A DNA stretch of 64,000 nt, from the NCBI GenBank assembly GCA_016190245.1, contig JACPQY010000011.1, positions 89,740 through 153,739 of the forward strand. Direction: 5' to 3'. The notes under the pieces are model-generated. The model did not search any database. It had not been told where the DNA came from and saw nothing but the letters and a program-made list of their open reading frames with translations. This DNA is from Nitrospirota bacterium (lineage in GTDB: Bacteria; JACPQY01). Shown in pieces: positions 48,201-57,415 of this stretch; within the stretch, counting starts at the first letter, position 1; each line of letters begins with the position of its first letter. The position numbers and the translations under genes were made by a program.

Positions 48201-49757
48201 CTAGGCCGCCGCCGGCACCCCTTGTGATGGGCCCACTGGATTCAAGGGGGCTTCGAGGGTTGCCGCCCGGAAGAACTCCTTCCGGTAGACTTGTGCATAC
48301 TCGTTGAGGATCCTCAGTCCCTCGTCGTCTGACTTCTCGGCTCGCTCGATCCGCGGCCATTCACTCTTTGGAAACCTCACGTAAAGCGGGAATACCCTTT
48401 GGAACGCCATGAGCTGCCCGTGCGAGATGTGAGGTTGGCGGATGGCGGGCTTCATGTTCAGATCCGTGGCCATCTCACGCGCGCCCCAGTAGCCCTTCTT
48501 CACGCAGTACTCGCGCAACCACGTTCCGCCGTAGGGCTGAAAGATGTACGCCGACACACCTTCGGCGAAGAACTCGCGGTTGAGGTTCACCGTATCCATC
48601 ATCATGTCTCGTGTCTCGTCGGGGAAGCCGATGATGTTGTTGACCGAGAGTTGGATCTTGGACGCCGCAACCATGCGACACCCCCGGATCACGCGTTCAT
48701 TCGAGACAGGCCTTCTGAGCATGGAGCGCCTGTAGGCCTCGTTCCCGCTCTCGACGCCGACGCTCATCCGGAAGCACCCGATGTCCTCGAGATCTCGAAT
48801 GTTGCGTTCGGTCAGCGTTTCGGGCCGGGTGTTGAACCAGAAGGGCAGCCGAATTTCCTTGTACCCCTCCACAAACTCCTGGAAGCGACGTTTGGACATG
48901 GCGAGGAAGGTTTCCGACACGAAATAGAAGAACTGGACGTTGTACTTCGCCCGGTAGAATCCGATCTCGTCCAGGATCTGCTTCATCGGCTTGTCTCGGA
49001 GCCATTCCCCCTGCTCCTTGAACGTCTCCTCGAAGGCGGGGGCGGAGCAGTATGCACATTTGTACATGCAACCACGGGAAAACTCGACGGGCACCATCCT
49101 CCACATCTTGCCGGACATCGGGCGCACGAAGCGGTCCCTCTCGAAGATCTCAAAATCCAGATAAGGGAGGGCGGCCGCGTTCTGCACACTCGACTTGGGA
49201 TTCCGGTACTCCTTGCCGTCCTTCTTCACCCAGATGTTGGGGACGGCCGCGTAGTCCTCCCCGCGAGCCATCTTCTCGCACAACTGGACCATGCATTCCT
49301 CACCTTCACCGACGCAGACCATGTCCACAACATCTTCCTCGAAAACCTCCTCCGGCCTGAAGATGGCGTGGACTCCTCCCACGATGGTCGGGATGCCCAA
49401 GTCCCGAACCCGTCTCAGCAAGGCGACCCCGTTGGGAAAAGTCGGCTCCACCGAAGAGAGCCCGATCAGGTGGGGCTGGTACTCCAGAACCTTCCTCCGG
49501 AAGTCCTCGAACTGGTCGCTCTGTCTGTAGGAGATGCCGACATCCTCCCAGTTGAAGACCGGCACCTGCAGCAGCGCCACCCTCTCTTCGTCACACGTCT
49601 TCTCGTCTCGTCCGGGATAGAACGTGTTGTCGAAGAGATCCACCCTGAAACCCGCACGTTTGAGGGCGCCCGAAAGAGAAGAGATGCTCACAGGAATCAG
49701 GTTCTCCATTGGGGAATTGGAATAGACGAGAAGAACGCGGAAGCCCTCATTTCCCAC
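48201..49757 (-). CDS. Radical SAM protein with N-terminal cobalamin-binding-type domain
   Basis: This 518-residue protein has an N-terminal Rossmann domain (FRVLLVYSNSPMENLIPVSI, IPTIVGGVHAIFRPEEVFEE, DMVCVGEGEECMVQLCEKMA) and the [4Fe-4S] motif C230-x3-C234-x2-C237 in EFSRGCMYKCAYCSAPAF. Barrel motifs are FYFVSETFLAMSKRRFQEFV, FRMSVGVESGNEAYRRSMLR and SVNNIIGFPDETRDMMMDTV. The GVHAIFRPEE segment contains no DxHxxG. The GTG start at 49757 is followed 5' by a promoter at 49837-49865 whose spacer holds the shared dyad, so this is the first gene of a separate transcript within the glycan locus. Confidence 0.9.
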   Translation of the reverse strand: MGNEGFRVLLVYSNSPMENLIPVSISSLSGALKRAGFRVDLFDNTFYPGRDEKTCDEERVALLQVPVFNWEDVGISYRQSDQFEDFRRKVLEYQPHLIGLSSVEPTFPNGVALLRRVRDLGIPTIVGGVHAIFRPEEVFEEDVVDMVCVGEGEECMVQLCEKMARGEDYAAVPNIWVKKDGKEYRNPKSSVQNAAALPYLDFEIFERDRFVRPMSGKMWRMVPVEFSRGCMYKCAYCSAPAFEETFKEQGEWLRDKPMKQILDEIGFYRAKYNVQFFYFVSETFLAMSKRRFQEFVEGYKEIRLPFWFNTRPETLTERNIRDLEDIGCFRMSVGVESGNEAYRRSMLRRPVSNERVIRGCRMVAASKIQLSVNNIIGFPDETRDMMMDTVNLNREFFAEGVSAYIFQPYGGTWLREYCVKKGYWGAREMATDLNMKPAIRQPHISHGQLMAFQRVFPLYVRFPKSEWPRIERAEKSDDEGLRILNEYAQVYRKEFFRAATLEAPLNPVGPSQGVPAAA

Positions 49758-49836
49758 GGGACCCCCCCACGATTCTGGTAATGGGGACCGTAAACATCAC
49801 CATATATGGATACAACCCCTTAGACTCTGTTTTGAT

Positions 49837-49865
49837 ACACTACAATATGTTGTGGTATCTGTCAA
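49837..49865 (-). promoter_or_regulatory. Promoter with internal dyad upstream of the 48201 radical SAM gene
   Basis: On the minus strand TTGACA (49865-49860), 17 bases and TAGTGT (49842-49837). The spacer contains TACAATATGTTGTG (49841-49854), placed 5 bases from TTGACA exactly as in the 20037-20065 promoter. Confidence 0.7.
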
Positions 49866-49888
49866 GATGCCGCGGCGTTGTTCGTGTA

Positions 49889-51919
49889 CTAACTGAACAG
49901 TTCGGCCGAGGCGGCACGTTCTTGAGTCCGTGGCGTCACATTCTCTATCCTGGCCTTGAGGCGGCTTAGGTACTGATCCCTCGACCCAGGGAAGTCGCAG
50001 TAACGCCCCAGGAAGTCCGTAACCTTGCACCGGTCCATCGGGTTGTCTCCCACGCCCAGGATTTCGAGGACGTGGAGCCTTAGATCTGAAGGAGAATACG
50101 CGTAGCGGCCAAGGTCTGTCTTGCCCGACAGGGGGCTGTTGTCCACGCACGAAGGGGTGCGCAGGACGACGACCGGACAGCCGGAAGCCAAGCCGTCGAA
50201 CACCGCCGACGATTCGAGGGTGACCATCACTTTCGCGTCACGCAGGAGCGTGGGAAGCCGCTCCTGGGAAAAGACGAACCTGGCCTCGGCGGCACGTCCG
50301 AGGCTTTCTCGGATCTCCCGGAGATCTGTGCTTGGATGGTTCTTGACGACAATCTCCACATCCACCAGATCCGCCAGAGCCTCATACGTCCAATCTAATA
50401 TCTCCAAGGACCGCGGCAGGCCGGTCGATAGGGCCACCACCAGCTTGCTCCTGCGGGACCGCCAGTCCAGCCACTCGGAGAGGAGCTTGGGGTAGTCAGG
50501 GAATCGCATCGGTCCCAATATCACCAGGGCGTCGCTCGGCCAGCCCTCCGCGAGGAGCGACTTCGCGGGGATCTCTCCCACACAGGCCAGCCAATCGGGG
50601 TACGGCTGAACGGACTCCAGCCTGCGGCGCTCGAATTCGCGCGGATCCGCGTGGTAGCTCAGCAGGAGCTCAGGTAGCGACGAATGCTGGATCCCGATGG
50701 TCGTCGTGGATCCTGCTTCGCAGGAGGCGAAATTGAGCGCCTTTTCCCACGGCTGAAACTCGCACGAGTAGTAGAGGAAGCGCGGCTGCGCCTCGGACAG
50801 GACGCGCCTGAAGGCCCTGTAGTGCGTCAGCATCATCATGAGGTGTGACCCTGCGAAGGATGCCGCCCACTCTTCCGCCATCAAGGGCCAGATAGGGAGG
50901 CCCGAGACGAACCGGGTCTTTCTGAGGATGCCGAGCAGCCGGAGGCTGCGCCAGGCGGACCAGACGGTCGCCCCGGCGGCCCAGAGAAGGTCCGTCCATT
51001 CGGTCCATTCTTTGACGAGAGAGAACCGGTAGCCTTCGGCCGCCAGGCGCCCCGCCAACGCCACACTGCTAGAAAAGTCATAGCCCTCCCGATTCACGAT
51101 GAGCGCCACCCACGCGAGGTCCGACGCGTTCTCGCGCTCCAACGCGTCTTGAAGAGGCGCGAAGTAGCTGTCCACGAACTTCGAGCGCCCCATGGCTTCC
51201 GCATCGGGGAAGGGGAAGTAGTTGACGAAGAGGTGCTTGACGTTTCTGAAGTGGAGGCGGCGTTTCCGAAAAGGCGGCATCATCTGCCCCACAAGCCTCA
51301 TTTTCCGCAGCTCCAGAAGGAGCCACTTGAGAGAGCCGGCAAGGGCCGAGCAAAGGAACATGGCAAAGGACCGCCCTGGTGACGGCGCCAGATCCACAAC
51401 TTTGCTTCCCCGGGTCCTCGCCCACTGCACAACGCACTGGGACAGAGCGGGCTGACCGATCGCCACCCAGACCTCGTCCCAGCGCCCCTCGCCTAGGATC
51501 CTCGAAAGGACGGACAATCGGACCAGGTTGGCATAGAAGGGGGAGGACCACGTATCCTTCTTAGCCGGAAGAGAAAAATCCCACAGAGAAAAAGCGAGCC
51601 CGGGAAGACGAAGCGCCTCTCTCAGCGACTGACCGGATCGGAGCCGCCCGCAGGAGAAGTCGTGCAACCATCGTAGGAACTCTGGTTTCAGGGCGAAGGC
51701 CTGCTCGTGAAACCATTCATTGAAGGGGAGAACCTCGATGCCTGCCCGGTGGGGCGGAGTCAACTCCTTGAGCAATTCTCTCAACCAACCGCTCCTCCCG
51801 CCTATCGGACAGAGGACAAGAGACGCGAGAGACTCCTTCGTTCGAAGGATCTCGACGAGAGTCCGTCCCGGAACCTTGCCGTCCACCACGAGGAGCACGC
51901 GAGAGGCCGGGGCGCTCAT
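49889..51919 (-). CDS. Large putative glycosyltransferase, surface-carbohydrate type
   Basis: The ATG at 51919 gives 676 residues. The architecture is N-terminal Rossmann-like (RVLLVVDGKVPGRTLVEILR), then a long central region. The C-terminal GT-B-like half carries TIGIQHSSLPELLLSYHADP, WLACVGEIPAKSLLAEGWPS, KLVVALSTGLPRSLEILDWT and VKNHPSTDLREIRESLGRAA. VMVTLESSAVFDGLASGCPV resembles the donor-binding end of polysaccharide transferases. It resembles uncharacterised LPS/O-antigen proteins of about 670 residues. Upstream genes on the same strand are a methyltransferase and a SPASM radical SAM gene. The donor and acceptor cannot be inferred from the sequence. Confidence 0.6.
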   Translation of the reverse strand: MSAPASRVLLVVDGKVPGRTLVEILRTKESLASLVLCPIGGRSGWLRELLKELTPPHRAGIEVLPFNEWFHEQAFALKPEFLRWLHDFSCGRLRSGQSLREALRLPGLAFSLWDFSLPAKKDTWSSPFYANLVRLSVLSRILGEGRWDEVWVAIGQPALSQCVVQWARTRGSKVVDLAPSPGRSFAMFLCSALAGSLKWLLLELRKMRLVGQMMPPFRKRRLHFRNVKHLFVNYFPFPDAEAMGRSKFVDSYFAPLQDALERENASDLAWVALIVNREGYDFSSSVALAGRLAAEGYRFSLVKEWTEWTDLLWAAGATVWSAWRSLRLLGILRKTRFVSGLPIWPLMAEEWAASFAGSHLMMMLTHYRAFRRVLSEAQPRFLYYSCEFQPWEKALNFASCEAGSTTTIGIQHSSLPELLLSYHADPREFERRRLESVQPYPDWLACVGEIPAKSLLAEGWPSDALVILGPMRFPDYPKLLSEWLDWRSRRSKLVVALSTGLPRSLEILDWTYEALADLVDVEIVVKNHPSTDLREIRESLGRAAEARFVFSQERLPTLLRDAKVMVTLESSAVFDGLASGCPVVVLRTPSCVDNSPLSGKTDLGRYAYSPSDLRLHVLEILGVGDNPMDRCKVTDFLGRYCDFPGSRDQYLSRLKARIENVTPRTQERAASAELFS

Positions 51920-51963
51920 CTCAGCGGGCGGCTGGCAAAGGCCTCGGGCACCTGCCGTCCGCG

Positions 51964-52815
51964 CTATTCGGGGATGCCGGCTTCCGGTTCCAGCCAGACG
52001 GACAGAGGAAGATGGATCTCCGTTTCCGTTTCGGCCGTTCCTGCCGCGGTCTTCCACAGTGCGAATACGGCAAACACCAGCCTCTCATAGGGCGTGACCG
52101 CCGTGGGAGAGGGTGTACCCCAGTATCCATAGGTCAGAAGCCGACGGGGCCGTGGTCGCAGCTTGGACAATAGAGCGAGGGCCCCGCGGACATTGAACAC
52201 CACATAGTTGGCGCGTTCCACTTCGCCCTGGATCCCGTCAAAACGGATCCACTGGAAGCTCTTCGAGAAATCGTTGGTCCCTCGCCTCTCGGTAAGACGC
52301 ATCGAAAGGATCAGCACCCCCTCATTGGAAACGTGCTGCCAGCAGCGATGAATAATTCGGTCGGTCTCAAGGTTCCAGTCCGCGCAACTCAGGCTGAACA
52401 CCGTGTCGAAGGAGCTTCGTGGCAGATTCCCCAAGCGCAGAACATCCCCACACACAAAGGACACCGGCATGGAGTATTCTGATGCCCTTCGTCTGGCCTC
52501 TTCAATGGCCGGACCGTTGATGTCCACTCCCACATAGCTGGAGACGGGGTACTTCTCGGCCAGAGCGAGCGCCAGCCCTCCCGCTGCACAACCCACATCC
52601 AGAACGTTGCCAAAAGTCCCTCCGCCCCCCCCGACCCTCTCCAGCACCCATCGCTCAGAAGGATAGAAGTCATCCCATCTCCGCCGGTGGGTGGCGTAGT
52701 ACTCGGCTATCCGGTCCGTCCCATAGGAGAGGTTTCTCACGGCCGACCCATCCGGGTCGGGACCGGAGATCCGCTGCTCATCGAGCGGACCCCTCTCGAC
52801 CTTCGAGCGCATCAT
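51964..52815 (-). CDS. Class I SAM-dependent methyltransferase
   Basis: The ATG at 52815 overlaps the radical SAM stop (ATGA) and gives 283 residues. The SAM motif I is NVLDVGCAAGGLALALAEKY, then YVGVDINGPAIEEARRRASE. FDTVFSLSCADWNLETDRII and HRCWQHVSNEGVLILSMRL follow. An N-terminal helix (YGTDRIAEYYATHRRRWDDF) precedes the fold. Upstream coding potential to 53085 lies inside the previous gene. Translation is coupled to the radical SAM/SPASM enzyme, so the two probably modify the same substrate. Confidence 0.87.
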   Translation of the reverse strand: MMRSKVERGPLDEQRISGPDPDGSAVRNLSYGTDRIAEYYATHRRRWDDFYPSERWVLERVGGGGGTFGNVLDVGCAAGGLALALAEKYPVSSYVGVDINGPAIEEARRRASEYSMPVSFVCGDVLRLGNLPRSSFDTVFSLSCADWNLETDRIIHRCWQHVSNEGVLILSMRLTERRGTNDFSKSFQWIRFDGIQGEVERANYVVFNVRGALALLSKLRPRPRRLLTYGYWGTPSPTAVTPYERLVFAVFALWKTAAGTAETETEIHLPLSVWLEPEAGIPE

Positions 52816-53804
52816 GGAGGAAGAGGGGTGCCCGCTCGGAGCTTGCCGACCTCCGACGCCCTGTGTGAACACTTTGAACAGGGGTCCACTTCGTGCGCCC
52901 TCCCGGCTCGGTGCAGACGTCGAAACTCCCGGGCACGTTCGCCCAACCACGCCTCCTTGATGCTCATCTCGGGAAATCGCCCGAATCCGTTGAACTGGTA
53001 GTGCCTGGGACTCTTGTTCATGTAGGGGCACAGGAGGATCATTCCATCCCACGTCACCGTCAGTCGCTGCCAGAGGCAAGGGCACGCCCAGTCCGACGCG
53101 CCGACGTCCGCCGGGGACCGTTCATCCCTCAGATCCAAGCAGGTCACCTGGTCGGCGATCGGACTCCAGAACTCGACATATCGCTCGACATCGAGGCCCG
53201 GGACCTTGACCGACTGGAGGCGGATCTGCGGCCAGGAAACGCCCTTTCGCTTTCGGATTTCGCGCAGCCTCCGAACATTCCGGACCACCTTCTCGAAGGT
53301 GGCGCCCACCCGATGACTTTCGTAGAACTTCTTCTCGTACCCTTCGAAGGAGACGATGATCCGGTCCAACCCCGCTTCGACGAGCGCCTCGGCAACGTGC
53401 TCCGTGAGCCCCGTCCCGTTGGTGTTGAAGAACACGTCGATCACGCCTTTCTGCTTCGCGTAGGACACCATCTTGGGAAGGTCCTTGTGAAGGAGCGGTT
53501 CCCCCCGGACATTGAACTTGAGCGAGGCTAGACCTTCGCGCGCCCCCTCATCCACGATGGCCTTGCAAAGGTCCGGATCCAGGAACCCGCGGTCATATTC
53601 AAAGTAGGTCGTGGCGCAGAAGGTGCACTTGAGATTGCACACACTCGTCGATTCCAAGTCCAAGTGAAGGGGGAATGGGCCCGGACGATCCAGCGTCGGA
53701 TTCAGAGTCCAAGCCTCGCGATAGCGCCTCACTTCCGGCCGCGAGACGTTGAAGACGGACCCCTCGATCTCCTGAAGGTTTCCGTTGACCGCCAGGCTTG
53801 TCAT
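52812..53804 (-). CDS. Radical SAM/SPASM-domain protein
   Basis: The ATG at 53804 overlaps the epimerase stop (ATGA) and gives 330 residues. The radical SAM motif is C56-x3-C60-x2-C63 (STSVCNLKCTFCATTYF). The barrel carries KFNVRGEPLLHKDLPKMVSY and DRIIVSFEGYEKKFYESHRV. A C-terminal SPASM-like auxiliary cluster domain is suggested by cysteines in ACPCLWQRLTVTWDGMILLC and by DPCSKCSHRA at the end. SPASM enzymes are dehydrogenases, peptide cross-linkers or carbohydrate modifiers; here a sugar alcohol or amino sugar is likely. The translational coupling on both sides ties it to the epimerase and methyltransferase. Confidence 0.88.
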   Translation of the reverse strand: MTSLAVNGNLQEIEGSVFNVSRPEVRRYREAWTLNPTLDRPGPFPLHLDLESTSVCNLKCTFCATTYFEYDRGFLDPDLCKAIVDEGAREGLASLKFNVRGEPLLHKDLPKMVSYAKQKGVIDVFFNTNGTGLTEHVAEALVEAGLDRIIVSFEGYEKKFYESHRVGATFEKVVRNVRRLREIRKRKGVSWPQIRLQSVKVPGLDVERYVEFWSPIADQVTCLDLRDERSPADVGASDWACPCLWQRLTVTWDGMILLCPYMNKSPRHYQFNGFGRFPEMSIKEAWLGERAREFRRLHRAGRAHEVDPCSKCSHRASEVGKLRAGTPLPP

Positions 53805-54760
53805 GCTGCCGTGTCCTCGGCCCCGACTTGATAGGACGCCACCATTCGCGCGAGACCGTCCTCCAACATCCAGCGGGGGGACCAAGCGAGCACCCTCCGA
53901 AGCCGACCGATGTCCGCCCAGAAACCCTGCACGTCACCGGGCGTCGGCGGGGCGGAGCGGACGGGATAGCTCCCGGGATCATGCCCACAGCACCGGATCA
54001 GGCGATCAATCAGATCCCCCACCCTGGAGGGCACGCCGGACCCCAGGTTCAAGGTCTGTCCGTCCGAGGCCGGGACCTCCAACGAACGGGCCCACGCCTC
54101 GACCACGTCTCCGACGTAGATCAGATCGCGGACACGGTCCAGAGAACCCTTGACCTCGATCGCGGCTCCACGCAACAGATATGAGAGGTAGATGCCGACC
54201 ATCCCGTGGCGCTGATTGGTGAGGTCCTGGCCGGGTCCATAGACGTTGAACATGCGAAAGATGGTGTATGCCAGTCCCTGTCTGCCGAAGAGGCTTACGT
54301 ACCGCTCGGCCGCCAGCTTCGAGACCCCGTAGAACGATGCCGGAGTACATTCCACGGCCTCGTCGGCGGCTCCGGTCCTTTCCCCGTAGACGCCCATGGT
54401 GCTGGCCAGGATGATCTTTCTCACCCGGGCCTGCCGGGCCCACAGCAGCAGAGCCAGGGTACCCCCTGCGTTCGAGTCAAGATCCCCGGCGGGGTCCAGG
54501 AAGGATCCTTCGCCCGAGGATTGCCCGCCCAGATGGCAAACGATCGTCACGCCGAAGGAGTCCAACGGGCGCAGATCGGAGCGTGCGCCAAGGCGCATCG
54601 AAATGAGAGGCACGTTGCCTGGCACATTCTTCCGCCTCCCTGTGCTGAGGTCATCCAGGATGACGACCGAGTGGCCTTCCTCGAGGAGTCGAGCTACCAG
54701 GTGTGACCCGATGAAACCTGCGCCCCCCGTTACCAGGCAGGTCTCGCGCCTATGCGGCAA
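53801..54760 (-). CDS. NAD-dependent sugar epimerase/dehydratase
   Basis: This 319-residue extended SDR has the N-terminal TCLVTGGAGFIGSHLVARL, CHLGGQSSGEG, ILASTMGVYGERTGAA, catalytic SFYGVSKLAAERYV and FRMFNVYGPGQDLTNQRHGM. VRDLIYVGDVVEAWARSLE and a C-terminal LRRVLAWSPRW complete it. It belongs to the UDP-glucose 4-epimerase/dTDP-glucose dehydratase group. The start is taken as TTG 54760, because AAAGGAGG lies 8 bases upstream; ATG 54784 without such a site is an alternative. It overlaps the preceding fusion gene by about 11 bases. Confidence 0.87.
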   Translation of the reverse strand: MPHRRETCLVTGGAGFIGSHLVARLLEEGHSVVILDDLSTGRRKNVPGNVPLISMRLGARSDLRPLDSFGVTIVCHLGGQSSGEGSFLDPAGDLDSNAGGTLALLLWARQARVRKIILASTMGVYGERTGAADEAVECTPASFYGVSKLAAERYVSLFGRQGLAYTIFRMFNVYGPGQDLTNQRHGMVGIYLSYLLRGAAIEVKGSLDRVRDLIYVGDVVEAWARSLEVPASDGQTLNLGSGVPSRVGDLIDRLIRCCGHDPGSYPVRSAPPTPGDVQGFWADIGRLRRVLAWSPRWMLEDGLARMVASYQVGAEDTAA

Positions 54761-56651
54761 CGACGGACCCTCCTTTCCGGTCATCCAAGCACTGCCGGAG
54801 GGCGTCGACAAAGCGATGCATCACGGGAATTGGCACCGCGGAGACGCGGATGCATCTTGCCAAGGGCCCTTGCCGGAAGCCGCTGCGAACCAGGAACCCT
54901 CGTTCGCGGAGGTCTTCGGTCAGCCTTTTCGCGCCCCAATCCCCCGCGTCGATCAACGAGAAGTTGGCCGCGGTGGGATAGGTGCGAAGACCCCAACGTG
55001 CGCACTCGGATTCCAGATAGGTCTTGCCCGCCAGCACGCTCGCGACGCCCTCCCGAACGATCGCCGGATGGTCCAGCAGGTACTCCGCCCATGAGAGCGC
55101 CACGGAATGAGATTCGTAGCCGAACCGGAGAGCGGATGCGGAGGGTGCGATCGGGGGCGAAGCCGCGAGGAAACCCGCCCGGAGCCCCGGCATTCCGAAT
55201 GCCTTGGAAAAAGTCCGACAGACGAGAAGGTTGTCAAAACGATCGAGATCCGGCAACACTGTTTCCAAGCAGAACAGGAAATACGCTTCATCCGCCAGCA
55301 CGGCCACACCCATCCGCCCGGCCACCTCGAGAATCGATCGCAGCCGGTCCGCCGAGAGCACTGCACCCGTGGGGCTGTTGGGATTGGCCAGGACGAGCAG
55401 GCGGGGTCTCCGTTCCAAGGTGGCCCTTATGGCCGTTTCGTCCACGCCCATGTCTTCTCCGTGCGGGATAGGAACGGGGCGCACCCGGAAAAGGTCTGCG
55501 TACACCCCCACCATCGCGTAGGTAGGCTCTAGGAATGCCACGGGGTCCCCCGGCGACACGAACAATTCGAAGGCGTGACGGATGGCCCCCTCGGCACCCT
55601 GGGTCAGCACAATCTGGGAGGGGTTCAGGTTGGGTGCACCGAACAATTCCGACCGGGCAATCTTCTCCTTTAGATTGCGCACATCGGGGTAGGTCTGGAT
55701 GAGCCCGCCGGTGACCAACTCTTTCATTTCCGCAAGCGCGCCATCCGGGATCGAGTAACCGGGCTCATTCCGGTGCAGCCGAACGACTCCCTCCCTCTCG
55801 GACGAGGTGTCCTCGACGCGCCGGATCCGCGCCAGATGGGGGTGCGCCGCCGACGCGGTTGAAACCCGCCGGATCGAGGGCTCATCGCCGCGCGGAGGGT
55901 AAGGAGTTGCCGTCTCGGAGAACCCGTTGGCCCTCAACCAGTACTCCACCTGGGGAATCTGCCACTCGTAGTCCACGTCCAGTCCTCCCCACTGGCAGAG
56001 AGGGAGGATCCTGCGACCCATCCACTTCTGCGGGAGCAGGCCCTCCTCCAAGTGATCCAGACATCGGGGGCGCACGACCGAGACTCCCATGTCCGCAAAC
56101 CAAACGTCCCCTTGAGAATCGCGGTCGCAGCTCAGTCCATCCCCGTGGGGAAACCTGTCGAACGGAATGAACGGATCTAGAAATCCACCGTCTCCAACTT
56201 TGCGCGCCCTCAGAGGGCTCCACATGTTGTAGCGGGAGACCGTCACGACGGAATCGGCATCCGGTCTGAGCCTCAACATTTCGACGGCGCGATCGATCGT
56301 CGAGGCCAAGACCGTCGGGCTGTTGCAGAAGAGAAGGACCACTGCCTCGAAGGGGCCTTCCGCCCCCAGCCGCGAGTCCCGCACTGTCTGAAAGGCATGT
56401 CGGAAGACGTCCTCCCCCAGGGCGGAATCCGTGCAGAGCTCAGGCGGCCGTGCAAGGATCGGCACGCCCATGCGGTCTGCTATCTCCGCGATCCCCGGCG
56501 AATCGGTCGAAACATAAACTCCTTGGACGCACCTCGAGTTCTGGGCGGCAAGGATGGGATACGTCATCATGGGCCGCCCCAACAGAGGGTATGTGTTCTT
56601 CCCCGGAAAACCCTTGCTCCCCCCACGTCCGATCACGATCGCGACGACCAT
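54750..56651 (-). CDS. Bifunctional fusion: cytidylyltransferase and class I/II aminotransferase
   Basis: This 633-residue protein has two domains. Residues 1-230 are a NeuA-type nucleotidyltransferase (VVAIVIGRGGSKGFPGKNTY, VYVSTDSPGIAEIADRMGVP, FCNSPTVLASTIDRAVEML). Residues 280-633 are a HisC-like PLP enzyme: RLHRNEPGYSIPDGALAEMK, ANPNSPTGAVLSADRLRSIL, VLADEAYFLF, and Schiff-base lysine about 483 in CRTFSKAFGMPGLRAGF. The start is ATG 56651 with GGAGG 5 bases before. Fusion of CTP-transfer and amino transfer recalls phosphonate enzymes such as PntC, but there the transaminase is of another subclass, and no PEP mutase is in the window. The two steps probably act on one amino-alcohol or amino-sugar intermediate. 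Confidence 0.9.
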   Translation of the reverse strand: MVVAIVIGRGGSKGFPGKNTYPLLGRPMMTYPILAAQNSRCVQGVYVSTDSPGIAEIADRMGVPILARPPELCTDSALGEDVFRHAFQTVRDSRLGAEGPFEAVVLLFCNSPTVLASTIDRAVEMLRLRPDADSVVTVSRYNMWSPLRARKVGDGGFLDPFIPFDRFPHGDGLSCDRDSQGDVWFADMGVSVVRPRCLDHLEEGLLPQKWMGRRILPLCQWGGLDVDYEWQIPQVEYWLRANGFSETATPYPPRGDEPSIRRVSTASAAHPHLARIRRVEDTSSEREGVVRLHRNEPGYSIPDGALAEMKELVTGGLIQTYPDVRNLKEKIARSELFGAPNLNPSQIVLTQGAEGAIRHAFELFVSPGDPVAFLEPTYAMVGVYADLFRVRPVPIPHGEDMGVDETAIRATLERRPRLLVLANPNSPTGAVLSADRLRSILEVAGRMGVAVLADEAYFLFCLETVLPDLDRFDNLLVCRTFSKAFGMPGLRAGFLAASPPIAPSASALRFGYESHSVALSWAEYLLDHPAIVREGVASVLAGKTYLESECARWGLRTYPTAANFSLIDAGDWGAKRLTEDLRERGFLVRSGFRQGPLARCIRVSAVPIPVMHRFVDALRQCLDDRKGGSVVAA

Positions 56652-56704
56652 CACTCCTCCTCAGACGCCGACCGAGCGACCCCGGCAGGCCGAAGGTCCC
56701 CTCA

Positions 56705-57415
56705 TTACGATGCTGCCCAAAGCTCGGGCCATCGCGCCGATAGCTCGGCTAGGTCTCGGACCTTGTGGGATCCGTCCACCGGCTCGAAGGGATCGAGGCG
56801 GTCCGGACGAACGCGTGCTACGAAGCGAACTTGAGCCTGAATCGCGCTCTCGAGATCGCCCTGGGAATCGCCGACGTAGAGAACTGAATCGCTCGGACAT
56901 CGGCTCTCGCGAGCGACGAGACTCAGCAGCTCCGCCTTCCCTCTCGGCGCTCCGTAGGTCCCTCGGAAGAAGCGGCTGAGCCCCCGGGCTGCCACGATCT
57001 CCCGCAGCTCTTCTTCCGGCGTTCCGGAAACAATGAAGAGTGGGCAGCGGCCGGAAAAGGCCTCCAGGAACGCCAGTGCACCCTCTACCATGGGACACGT
57101 CAACATCTCCGCCACCACCAGCCTGCTGAATTCGCGCCCCAAAGCTTGGCTCTCGGAATCGCTCAGAGGTCGTCTCAAAATATCCCTGTAAACGAGCTCG
57201 AATTTCTTGTACCGGGAGGTTCCGCCCAGTCTGATGTGCAGAGAAACAATCTGGTCCAGGAACTCCGGGTCGGCTTCAAAGAGTTTCCTGAACGCCCAGG
57301 TCTTGATATCCACGCTCTCAAGGATCACTCCATCGCAGTCCAGCACGACGACCTTCGGCGGCTCCGATCGAGTACCGGCTTCCCTCAAGCGACCGCGGAG
57401 GCTTGATGAGACCAT
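56705..57415 (-). CDS. HAD-superfamily phosphatase
   Basis: This 236-residue protein has motif I VVLDCDGVILESVDIKTWAF, motif II LFIVSGTPEEELREIVAARG, motif III lysine near FRGTYGAPRGKAELLSLVAR, and motif IV VLYVGDSQGDLESAIQAQVR. The cap is helical, as in phosphoglycolate phosphatase and beta-phosphoglucomutase relatives. ATG 57415 is used, because GAGGTG lies 9 bases upstream; the frame reaches 57427. It overlaps the dehydrogenase gene by 31 bases. A dephosphorylation step before or after cytidylyl transfer is likely. Confidence 0.9.
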   Translation of the reverse strand: MVSSSLRGRLREAGTRSEPPKVVVLDCDGVILESVDIKTWAFRKLFEADPEFLDQIVSLHIRLGGTSRYKKFELVYRDILRRPLSDSESQALGREFSRLVVAEMLTCPMVEGALAFLEAFSGRCPLFIVSGTPEEELREIVAARGLSRFFRGTYGAPRGKAELLSLVARESRCPSDSVLYVGDSQGDLESAIQAQVRFVARVRPDRLDPFEPVDGSHKVRDLAELSARWPELWAAS

